From CAYFUF01 sp964346245 (GTDB lineage Bacteria > Bacillota > Clostridia > Tissierellales > Peptoniphilaceae): a DNA stretch of 9,314 nucleotides. Position numbers and translations under genes: made by a program. Under the pieces are notes generated by a model. The model ran no database searches, was not told the origin of the DNA, and worked only from the letters and a program-made list of their open reading frames with translations. The stretch covers positions 1 to 9,314 of the forward strand of contig CAYFUF010000045.1 in the NCBI GenBank assembly GCA_964346245.1. The letters run 5' to 3'. Shown here piece after piece: positions 1-5,936 of this stretch (positions within the stretch are counted from its first letter, which is position 1; each line of letters starts with the position of its first letter).

Positions 1-43
1 TGTTGGGCAATGTATTGGTCAACCATTAATTACATCAGCAAAC

Positions 44-80
44 AAAGAGAGGACCTGGCTTTTGTGCCTGGTCCTCTTTT
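44..80. terminator. Intrinsic terminator, possibly bidirectional
   Basis: Arms 48-59 and 66-77 pair over 12 positions with one T-T mismatch (AGAGGACC pairs with GGTCCTCT, then GGC with GCC) around a six-base loop. A TTTT tract follows on the plus strand (77-80), and the flank 43-47 gives a CTTTGT run on the minus strand. It could therefore end a plus-strand gene lying left of the window and also the minus-strand gene at 135-383. No coding region is seen in 1-134. Confidence 0.7.
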
Positions 81-134
81 GTAATTAGATTTTTGTAGTT
101 GGGCTATTTTGCAAGAGCCTCTTTATTTCATTTC

Positions 135-383
135 TTAGCGTTTAATTGCTTTGAGGATAGCGATTAGGACAACCGCACCGAGTAGAGCAACTAGGAATGA
201 TTGGATGGAGAAACCATCAATGCCGACGCCCATCAAGTTTGATGTGATGAAACCACCGAGCAAACCACCGATGATACCGACAACGATGTTAGCTAGAGCG
301 CCCATCTGCGCGTCTGTGTTCATAATCATACTAGCAACCCAACCTGCTAAACCACCTATAATAATCCATGATAAAATTCCCAT
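135..383 (-). CDS. GlsB/YeaQ/YmgE-family small membrane stress protein
   Basis: This 82-residue protein is almost entirely hydrophobic. Three predicted membrane helices lie near residues 3-21, 28-50 and 58-79, with glycine-rich packing (GGLAGW, GIIGGLLGGF) and a basic tail (KAIKR). This is the pattern of the family once called transglycosylase-associated protein; members are linked to general, bile and envelope stress, but no enzymatic activity is established. The start at 383 gives the canonical family N-terminus MGILSW and has AAAAGGAGAT just upstream. An in-frame ATG at 443 would add 20 hydrophilic residues and has its own AAGGTGAG site, so a longer form or in-frame double start is possible. 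The gene stands alone; 384-609 upstream holds an inverted repeat and only weak promoter-like matches. Confidence 0.88.
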   Translation of the reverse strand: MGILSWIIIGGLAGWVASMIMNTDAQMGALANIVVGIIGGLLGGFITSNLMGVGIDGFSIQSFLVALLGAVVLIAILKAIKR

Positions 384-470
384 AATATCTCCTTTTTCAT
401 TTGACATTAGTTTACCTGCCTTGGGCAAGTTTCTGTCTTCCATTATTTCTCACCTTAGTGTTGGCTCCAC

Positions 471-487
471 CTAGTTGCAATAACTAG
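471..487. repeat. Small inverted repeat upstream of the GlsB-like gene
   Basis: CTAGTT (471-476) and AACTAG (482-487) form a perfect 6-bp dyad with a five-base centre. It lies 88 bases upstream of the chosen start at 383 and 28 bases upstream of the alternative start at 443. It may be an operator or a leader hairpin; nothing here decides which. Confidence 0.35.
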
Positions 488-507
488 CTCTCGCCTCGAC
501 AATCCAT

Positions 508-531
508 ATACCCAGAAAATGCTGTATAATC
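508..531 (-). promoter_or_regulatory. Possible promoter of the GlsB-like gene (weak, SigB-like)
   Basis: Read on the minus strand, GATTAT (531-526) and GGGTAT (513-508) are separated by 12 bases. This resembles the SigB pattern GTTTAA-N12-14-GGGTAT, with 4/6 and 6/6 matches. A SigB promoter would suit a general stress gene, but most Lactobacillales lack SigB and a six-base match can occur by chance. No good SigA promoter was found nearby. Confidence 0.2.
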
Positions 532-609
532 AGAGGAAATAGAATTTATTACGGTTTTGTTATCTATTATTATCGCGAAGTTATGCTGAAAGAGGCTAAA
601 AATAAAGTC

Positions 610-837
610 TTATCTCACTTTTGAAGATAGCACTTGATAACCTACTTTGGTAATCGCTTCCTCGATATTTTCTAGTGATGTCGCTTCCTCATCGAAACTA
701 ACTTTTGCCTTAGAGGCGTTGAACATAATCTCGACCTTGTTTTTGTCCACGCCTTCTACTGTCTTGATTGCTGATTCGATCTTGGCAAGGCAAGATGGAC
801 AGGATAGGTCTTCCAATTGTAAGATTGCTTGTTTCAT
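610..837 (-). CDS. Small HMA-domain metallochaperone (CopZ-like)
   Basis: The 75-residue protein is a single heavy-metal-associated domain of ferredoxin-like fold. The metal site DLSCPSCLAKIE has Cys13 and Cys16 in a CxxC loop, followed by the helix and strands expected of the family (KVEIMFNASKAKVSF, then an EEAITKVGYQV end). Such proteins bind Cu(I), Zn(II) or related soft metals and hand them to a P1B ATPase. It starts 16 bases after the ATPase stop, with an AAAGGA site before its ATG, so it is the last gene of the operon. The ATPase upstream has no N-terminal HMA domain, so this may be that domain as a separate protein. CPSC is less common than the MxCxxC of copper chaperones, so the metal should not be assumed to be copper. 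Confidence 0.88.
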   Translation of the reverse strand: MKQAILQLEDLSCPSCLAKIESAIKTVEGVDKNKVEIMFNASKAKVSFDEEATSLENIEEAITKVGYQVLSSKVR

Positions 838-853
838 GTGTTTGTCCTTTCGT

Positions 854-2773
854 TTACTCTTTGGTTTTTATTTGGTTTTTATTCGGTTTATTTATGGGGA
901 CTGAGTCCTTGTTGAGGCGGAAATTGATCAACCGCATACCGTTCAGGATAACGGCTAGGATGGAGCCTTCATGGACGAACATGCCGACAGCCATATTCAT
1001 CCAATCACTTACCAGCAAGCTGACCAGAAGGAAGAGGACGACGCCCACCGCGATGATGATGTTCTGCTTCATGTTCCTTGAGGTTGCCTTAGCCAAGGCT
1101 AGGGCGTGGGGCAGGCGGCCGATATCCGAGTTCATTAGGACCACATCTGAGGTCTCGATGGCAACATCCGTGCCGGCCCCCATGGCAATGCCCACCTGGG
1201 CAAGGGCAATAGAGGGGCTATCGTTGACGCCATCGCCGAGGAAAGCAACCGTGTACCCCTCCTCGATTTTCCCGACAACGAAGTCCGACTTGTCTTCTGG
1301 AAGTAGGTTGCCATAGGCTTCCGTCAAGCCCAACTCGTTTTTTACGAGGTCGACGGTGCCTTGGTTATCGCCTGATAGCATTATCAGGTTTTTCACGCCC
1401 AGTCCCTTCAGGCGGGCAAGGTTCTCCTTCGCTTGGGGGCGGATTTGGTCTCTTACGCCGTAGATTGCACCAAGCCTTCCATCTACAGCGATCAGGACGA
1501 GGGAGTTTCCCCTCTTTTCATAGGAAGCTGCAAGATTTATTTGGTCCGCCTGCAAGTGAACAGCCTGGTCTTTCATGAGTGCAAGGTTGCCTACGGCAAT
1601 GGTCATAGGGGTCTTGCCTCCCACCTGGGCAACGATTCCGCCACCCTTGACCACATGCGTGTCCGTAACGGGAAGATGCAAGACTTCTGGGTGGGCGCTC
1701 GTGATTGCACTGGCTAGTGGGTGGTCCGATTGGGCCTCCACGCTGACCATGGCCTGGATGAGGGCATCTTTAGCCCGCCCTTCGACAAAGTAGCTGACCT
1801 CAGCTAGGCTAGGATTGCCCAGGGTCAAGGTGCCGGTCTTATCGAAGATGATGGTGTCCACCTTACTAAAATCGTTGATGACTTCGCTTCCTTTTAAAAG
1901 GATGCCGTTTTTGGCGCCGTTACCGATGCCCGCTACATTGGATACCGGAACGCCAATGACCAAGGCGCCGGGGCAGCCGAGGACGAGGATGGTTATCGCC
2001 AGCTCTATATCCTGGGTTATTAAGCCCACGACGAGGGCAATGAGAAGGACCAAGGGGGTGTAGTATTGAGAGAAGCGGTCGATGAAACGCTCCGCATCCG
2101 ACTTGGCGTCTTGGGCTTCCTCCACGAGCTCGATGATGCGGCCGAAAGTGGTATCCTCACCCACCCGGTCCGCCTCGATGAGGAGGGTCCCATTTTCCAG
2201 GATGCTGCCGGCAAAGACTTGGTCGCCAAGGACCTTCTTCACAGGAAAGGATTCGCCGGTAATGGAGGCTTCGTTGGCATGGCCCTCACCATGAGTCACC
2301 TTGCCGTCGACAGGAACCATCGCCCCTGTCCTCACCTGCAGGATATCTCCCCTGTCCACCTGGCCGATGTCGACCTCTTGGAAACCACCGTCTTCTAGCT
2401 GCTTCCAGGCCCGTTCGGGGGCCATATCCACCAACTCCTTTATCGCAGACCGGGTCTGTTTCAGGGTCCTTTGCTCCAGGTAGCCGCCGAAGAGGAAGAG
2501 GAAGGTAACGATGGCCGACTCCTCAAAGTTTCGGATGAGAAAGGCCCCGATCACAGCGATGGTCACCAGAACATCGATGGAGATGACCTTGATTCTTAAG
2601 GCACTTGCAGCCTGGATCGCTATTGGGGCAAGGCCCATGATGGAAGCAATAATCAGAAGGATTTCTGACACCGCCTCCACATGGAAAAGAAAATGGTTAA
2701 GAAAAGCCAGGGCAATCAGGGCGCCGCTGATGATGGCAATCTGATTCTTGCTTTTCAGTATCGTCTTTTGCAC
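854..2773 (-). CDS. P1B-type heavy-metal translocating ATPase with CPG and HEGS motifs
   Basis: This 639-residue membrane pump uses ATP to export a transition metal. Visible parts in order: hydrophobic helices from about residue 10 to 97, ending in the P1B double glycine LFGGYLE (96-97); actuator TGES (172-175); the transport-site helix with C267-P268-G269; phosphorylation motif DKTGT (Asp311); the P1B nucleotide-domain HP (351-352); GDGVNDSP (513-520); and a last helix with HEGS (601-604). It has no N-terminal metal-binding domain. The transport motif is not one of the usual CPC, SPC, CPH or TPC, while HEGS recalls the HEGG/HEGS motif of P1B-4 pumps (PfeT, FrvA and PmtA types that export ferrous iron, and CoaT types). 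Substrate is therefore unproven; Fe(II), Co(II), Zn(II) or Cd(II) are all possible. The start is GTG at 2773 with AAAGGA upstream, 30 bases after the flavodiiron gene, and an HMA protein gene follows. Confidence 0.93.
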   Translation of the reverse strand: MQKTILKSKNQIAIISGALIALAFLNHFLFHVEAVSEILLIIASIMGLAPIAIQAASALRIKVISIDVLVTIAVIGAFLIRNFEESAIVTFLFLFGGYLEQRTLKQTRSAIKELVDMAPERAWKQLEDGGFQEVDIGQVDRGDILQVRTGAMVPVDGKVTHGEGHANEASITGESFPVKKVLGDQVFAGSILENGTLLIEADRVGEDTTFGRIIELVEEAQDAKSDAERFIDRFSQYYTPLVLLIALVVGLITQDIELAITILVLGCPGALVIGVPVSNVAGIGNGAKNGILLKGSEVINDFSKVDTIIFDKTGTLTLGNPSLAEVSYFVEGRAKDALIQAMVSVEAQSDHPLASAITSAHPEVLHLPVTDTHVVKGGGIVAQVGGKTPMTIAVGNLALMKDQAVHLQADQINLAASYEKRGNSLVLIAVDGRLGAIYGVRDQIRPQAKENLARLKGLGVKNLIMLSGDNQGTVDLVKNELGLTEAYGNLLPEDKSDFVVGKIEEGYTVAFLGDGVNDSPSIALAQVGIAMGAGTDVAIETSDVVLMNSDIGRLPHALALAKATSRNMKQNIIIAVGVVLFLLVSLLVSDWMNMAVGMFVHEGSILAVILNGMRLINFRLNKDSVPINKPNKNQIKTKE

Positions 2774-2803
2774 GCCGTGTCCTTTCTGTTTAGGTTAGAA
2801 GGT

Positions 2804-3997
2804 CTATTTCAGAGCGTCTTCGACGAATTGAGGGATTTGTGCTAGGTCCTCTTCGGACGGATTCCAGTTGACCTTAAGGACGGTGTCCGATGTTTCAAAG
2901 CCTGAATTTCTAAGCGCCTCTTGAATTAACTTGACACTCTCCCCGCTCCAGCCATAGGTACCAAAGGCTGCCGCTTTCTTGTTCTTGAACTTCAAGCTCT
3001 TGAGGAAGGCTAACCAACCTGCTAGGCTGGACAGGATATCGTTGCCTACCGTTGGAGAGCCTACCATGATTGCCTTTGACTTGAAGACTTCGGTCATGAC
3101 CTCATTTTTGTCCGACTTGTCGACGTTGAAGACCTTGACTCTTGTCTCAGGGTCTTGGACATTGATCTCGTGAGCAATCTCGTTGGCAAGCTTAGCAGTT
3201 CCTTCCCACATGGTGCCGTAAACGATCGTCACCTGGTCCTCTTGGTAAGCATCCGCCCACTCGGCATAGAGGTTTATAATCTGCAGAGGGTCCTCCCGCC
3301 AAATGATGCCGTGGCTGGTGGCGATGATATCAATAGGCAAGCCCAGGCCTACCACTTCTTCAATTTTCTTGGTCACGAAAGTGGCGAATGGATTTAGGAT
3401 GTTGGCGAAGTACTTCATTGCCTCCTTCATAAGCAGGGCCTGGTCAGCCTTGTCATTGAAGAGCTCCTCGACCGCATAGTGTTGGCCAAAGGCATCGTTA
3501 GAAAACAGGATATTGTCGCCGGTCATGTAGGTTGCCATCGAGTCTGGCCAATGCAGCATGCGCATCTCCACAAACACCAATTGCTTGCCATTACCAATAT
3601 CCAAGCTGTCCCCCGTCTTCACCACCTGGAAGTTCCAATCCAACTTTCCGTATTGACCCTCCAAACTCTTGATCGCATTGGCCGTACAGTAGACTGGCGT
3701 TCCAGGAATCTCCTCCAAAAGTGAGGTCAGCGCACCTGAGTGATCCACCTCGCCATGGTTAGCGATGATGTAGTCAATCTTGCTCAAATCACCACCCAAC
3801 TCCTCACGCAAGTTGTCGATGAAGTCATACTTATGAGGCGCCCAAACCGTATCCACCAGGACCGTCTTCTCTTCCTCAATCAAATAAGCATTCTGGCTTG
3901 ACCCATTCCCAATCGAATAGTCCGCCCCATGAAACTCCTGCAATTCCCAATCAATAAAACCAACCCAACTCACATTGTTCTTAATTAGCTTTCTCAT
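2804..3997 (-). CDS. Flavodiiron protein (A-type, FprA-like O2/NO reductase)
   Basis: The 397-residue length is that of a class A flavodiiron protein: an N-terminal metallo-beta-lactamase-like diiron domain (about 1-250) and a C-terminal flavodoxin domain (about 256-397). The diiron ligand pattern is complete: H81-x-E83-x-D85-H86 in HGEVDHSG, His149 in MLHWPDSM, Asp168 in FSNDAFG and His229 in SHGIIWR. The FMN domain shows YGTMWEGTAKLA (260-271), GSPTVGNDIL and FGTYGWSGE. Family members reduce O2 to water and/or NO to N2O in the cytosol, using electrons from rubredoxin or a flavin reductase. No rubredoxin or reductase domain is fused or encoded in this window, so the electron donor must come from elsewhere. 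AAAGGAAG precedes the ATG. It is the first gene of the operon with the metal ATPase and HMA protein, which suggests shared control by oxygen, NO or metal stress. Confidence 0.95.
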   Translation of the reverse strand: MRKLIKNNVSWVGFIDWELQEFHGADYSIGNGSSQNAYLIEEEKTVLVDTVWAPHKYDFIDNLREELGGDLSKIDYIIANHGEVDHSGALTSLLEEIPGTPVYCTANAIKSLEGQYGKLDWNFQVVKTGDSLDIGNGKQLVFVEMRMLHWPDSMATYMTGDNILFSNDAFGQHYAVEELFNDKADQALLMKEAMKYFANILNPFATFVTKKIEEVVGLGLPIDIIATSHGIIWREDPLQIINLYAEWADAYQEDQVTIVYGTMWEGTAKLANEIAHEINVQDPETRVKVFNVDKSDKNEVMTEVFKSKAIMVGSPTVGNDILSSLAGWLAFLKSLKFKNKKAAAFGTYGWSGESVKLIQEALRNSGFETSDTVLKVNWNPSEEDLAQIPQFVEDALK

Positions 3998-4055
3998 CTG
4001 CGCTTCCTTTCTTTTTTATCCTCCATACTGTTTATTATTTTCATGTTCTATATTC

Positions 4056-4061
4056 ATTATA
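4056..4061 (-). promoter_or_regulatory. -10 element of the flavodiiron/ATPase/HMA operon
   Basis: On the minus strand this is a perfect TATAAT. The expected start of transcription is near 4049, giving a leader of about 50 nt before the ATG at 3997. The hexamer 17 bases upstream (AATTTA, 4079-4084) is a poor -35, as expected of a promoter that needs an activator; an activator-type dyad lies exactly there. Confidence 0.6.
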
Positions 4062-4066
4062 TTTGC

Positions 4067-4081
4067 CTGTAATCATGATAA
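4067..4081. promoter_or_regulatory. Possible PerR/Fur-like dyad between activator box and -10
   Basis: The 15-mer contains the perfect palindrome ATCATGAT (4072-4079). Read on the minus strand it matches the PerR box TTAnAATnATTnTAA at 9 of 12 fixed positions. It sits in the promoter spacer, where a bound repressor would block transcription. PerR control is known for PfeT/PmtA-type P1B-4 ATPases, which makes this worth noting, but 9/12 in AT-rich DNA is weak. Confidence 0.25.
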
Positions 4082-4082
4082 A

Positions 4083-4096
4083 TTGATATGAATCAC
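4083..4096. promoter_or_regulatory. Crp/Fnr-family box in front of the flavodiiron operon
   Basis: TTGAT-ATGA-ATCAC matches the Fnr/Flp consensus TTGAT-N4-ATCAA at 9 of 10 positions. Read on the minus strand with its flank, one half is TGTGAT (Crp/ArcR-like) and the other ATCAA (Fnr-like), so it is a hybrid of both classes. Its centre (4089.5) is about 41 bases upstream of the start predicted from the -10 at 4056-4061, the class II activator position. The gene at 5937-6659 encodes a regulator of this family, the most obvious candidate to bind it, though that link is inferred. Confidence 0.55.
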
Positions 4097-4199
4097 ATTA
4101 TGCTGAATTCTTGTTTATTTGCTAGGGGTCATTGCCTTGGACTCAGCCCAAACCTGGAGGTAAATCTGAAAAAGAATGCGGCACCGCAAAAAGGGCAAG

Positions 4200-4228
4200 A
4201 AAAAACCAGAGACCAATAATGTCTCTGG
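4200..4228 (-). terminator. Intrinsic terminator after the Sir2 gene
   Basis: Perfect 8-bp arms CCAGAGAC (4206-4213) and GTCTCTGG (4221-4228) enclose a seven-base loop. Six A residues at 4200-4205 become a U run in the minus-strand transcript. It lies 30 bases past the Sir2 stop codon, so it closes the regulator/HAD/Sir2 cluster and separates it from the flavodiiron operon. Confidence 0.9.
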
Positions 4229-4257
4229 TGAGTGATATGGATTGGCAAGCTAATGCA

Positions 4258-4989
4258 TTAACCGACGATAGCCGGCAAAATCTCGGAAATGTCGCCTTGG
4301 AGGACATAATCCGCTCTGTGGTCGGCGCCAGTTGCTTCCTGGTTGATGAGAATGAGCTCCTTACCACGGTAGTAGCTGAGCAAGGAGGCTGCTGGGTAGA
4401 CCATGAGAGAGGTTCCTCCAACGATGAGGGTTTGCGCGGCTGCAATGCTGGCTGCCGCTTCCGACCAGACCTCTTGGTCCAAGCCTTCGCCGTAAAGGAC
4501 AACGTCGGGTCTGATAACACCCCCGCAGTGGCAGCGGTAGACACCGGAGGTGTCCAGGAAGGCTTGCCTATCGGCTGTCTTGCCGCAGGACATACAGTAG
4601 TAATCAGTCAGATTGCCATGCACCTCCAACACCTTCCTACTGCCTGCCATCTGGTGGAGGCCGTCGATATTCTGGGTGATGACAGCGGTCAACTTGCCCA
4701 TATCTTCCAACTTTTTGAGGGCAATGTGCGCTCCGTTTGGCTTCGCCTCATCATTGATGAGGTTGTTGCGGACGTAGTCGGAGAAGTCACCAGGATGGTC
4801 CATCAGAAAGTCGTGGGATAGCATGTACTCTGGACTGTAGGCTGTGTCCGACTGGCGGTTGTATAAGCCTGTCGCTGACCGAAAATCAGGAATCCCGGAA
4901 GCAGTAGATACGCCAGCCCCGCCAAAAAAGGCAATGGACGGACTCCTCTCGATAACTTGCTTGACTTCTTGGATCAGTTCACTTGTCAT
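4258..4989 (-). CDS. NAD-dependent protein deacylase, Sir2 (sirtuin) family
   Basis: The 243-residue enzyme would remove acetyl or other acyl groups from protein lysines, consuming NAD+ and releasing nicotinamide. The Rossmann and catalytic motifs are intact: GGAGVSTASGIPDFRS (23-38), TQNIDGLH (105-112), catalytic His124 in EVHGNL, the zinc site with Cys132 and Cys135 (CMSC) plus Cys153 and Cys155, RPDVVLYGE (160-168), and VGGTSLMVYPA (190-200). The second zinc pair is CHC, one residue tighter than the usual CxxC. The ATG at 4989 was chosen because AGGAGGG lies just before it; an in-frame ATG at 5025 would add 12 residues (MWQKGLKRRREF) unlike the family start. It lies 107 bases downstream of the HAD gene, with two small hairpins in the gap, and ends at a clear terminator. 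The protein substrate cannot be read from the sequence. Confidence 0.94.
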   Translation of the reverse strand: MTSELIQEVKQVIERSPSIAFFGGAGVSTASGIPDFRSATGLYNRQSDTAYSPEYMLSHDFLMDHPGDFSDYVRNNLINDEAKPNGAHIALKKLEDMGKLTAVITQNIDGLHQMAGSRKVLEVHGNLTDYYCMSCGKTADRQAFLDTSGVYRCHCGGVIRPDVVLYGEGLDQEVWSEAAASIAAAQTLIVGGTSLMVYPAASLLSYYRGKELILINQEATGADHRADYVLQGDISEILPAIVG

Positions 4990-5024
4990 GAATTCCCTCC
5001 TTCGTTTCAGTCCCTTCTGCCACA

Positions 5025-5069
5025 TCGCCTTGCTAGGCGAAGAGAATCAAAAGCGACCCTGCGGCGCAG
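5025..5069. repeat. Two small GC-rich hairpins in the HAD-Sir2 gap
   Basis: TCGCCT (5025-5030) and AGGCGA (5035-5040) form a perfect 6-bp stem with a four-base loop. CTGCG and CGCAG (5059-5069) form a perfect dyad with a one-base centre. Neither has a good T-run, so these are not convincing terminators. They might affect stability or processing of the minus-strand transcript and lower Sir2 expression relative to HAD. No clear separate promoter for Sir2 was found here. Confidence 0.35.
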
Positions 5070-5096
5070 CCAGATCCACAATCATAAGCTCAACAC

Positions 5097-5909
5097 TTAA
5101 TCGAGCAGATTAGGGTCCAACACATCGTCAATCAGCTGGTAGAAAGATAAGGATTTTGCCAGGCCATCCTCCTTGATATCATCCGTCACATAATCAGCCA
5201 CTTCCTTGAGGGCCTCAGTGGCGTTACCCATGGCAACACCGTAGTCAGCCTCCTCGATCATTGCCTTATCATTGAGGGAATCACCGAAAGCATAGATTTT
5301 GCCCGCATCGGGGATGTCCCTTAAAAAGTCACTGAAATGGGAAGCCTTGGATAGGCCGGTCAGGATGAATTCCATGAAGTTACTGCCGTGGGGAATACCA
5401 TACATGTCAGGATGCAGCCCGTCCGCGGCTTCAGCAATCAGGCTGGTATCATCAAAATAAACCGAAAACTTATTGATCTCTCCGTAATCGGCTTGGAAGG
5501 GCTGGGCACCAGCGAAGTTCTCGTCTTCCTGCCAGCTTGCCTGGATGGCTTCAAAGAATTCGTTGTTGCTACCTTTTTTATAAAGGATACTTCGGGGACC
5601 TTCATAGGCAACGAAAATCGAAGGGTCTGCAAAGAGCTGATTGGCTCTTTTCATTAGGTCTGGCTGAATCAGGTGGTTTTGCAGGACCTGACCTTGCCAC
5701 TCGATGTAGCTGCCGCAACCGCAAATCATTCCATCGAAGCCGATGTCGATGACGGGTTGGGGGATGATTGCCCTTGAACGACCGGTATTGATGATGGCGT
5801 AGGCGCCATTCTTTCTGGCATTTCGTATGGCGAGTATCGTTGTCTCTTGGATCTGTCTATCTCTGCTGAGTATCGTGCCATCAATGTCAAACATCAAAAC
5901 GGGTCTCAT
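5097..5909 (-). CDS. Cof-type HAD-IIB family hydrolase (sugar-phosphate phosphatase-like)
   Basis: The 270-residue protein has all four HAD catalytic motifs: FDIDGT with nucleophile Asp8 and acid/base Asp10; NTGR with Thr42; Lys188 in TGLSKASH; and GDSLND with Asp210 and Asp214. The long insert between motifs II and III (about residues 60-185) is the C2-type cap that defines the Cof/IIB subfamily. Such enzymes dephosphorylate small phosphorylated metabolites (sugar phosphates, pyridoxal phosphate, FMN and similar) in the cytosol; the substrate cannot be predicted here. AGAGGTG precedes the ATG. It begins 27 bases after the regulator gene ends, so the two are very likely co-transcribed. An effect on the ligand of the neighbouring regulator is possible but speculative. 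Confidence 0.92.
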   Translation of the reverse strand: MRPVLMFDIDGTILSRDRQIQETTILAIRNARKNGAYAIINTGRSRAIIPQPVIDIGFDGMICGCGSYIEWQGQVLQNHLIQPDLMKRANQLFADPSIFVAYEGPRSILYKKGSNNEFFEAIQASWQEDENFAGAQPFQADYGEINKFSVYFDDTSLIAEAADGLHPDMYGIPHGSNFMEFILTGLSKASHFSDFLRDIPDAGKIYAFGDSLNDKAMIEEADYGVAMGNATEALKEVADYVTDDIKEDGLAKSLSFYQLIDDVLDPNLLD

Positions 5910-5936
5910 TGGTCACCTCTCACTAATCAAAAATGG

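Noticed and set aside
1..47. End of a plus-strand gene before the left terminator
   Set aside because: The terminator at 44-80 would fit one, but 47 bases are too few to show a coding frame.
524..530. Plus-strand TATAAT at 525-530 as a promoter
   Set aside because: No acceptable -35 lies 16-18 bases upstream, and no plus-strand gene follows before the minus-strand operon.
1967..1975. CPG motif read as a sequencing error or broken pump
   Set aside because: The frame is open over 639 codons, all ATPase motifs are intact, and HEGS in the last helix already sets this pump apart from CPC copper pumps, so a real subfamily is likelier.
768..2483. Several plus- and minus-strand open frames overlapping the ATPase gene (for example 768-1316, 2066-2398, 2020-2229)
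   Set aside because: They are out-of-frame shadows of a GC-rich gene whose P-type ATPase motifs are complete; their translations show no family features.
4132..4821. Long plus-strand open frame opposite the Sir2 gene (229 codons)
   Set aside because: It is antisense to an intact Sir2 gene with all catalytic motifs, runs through the 4200-4228 terminator, lacks a good ribosome binding site and has no recognisable domain.
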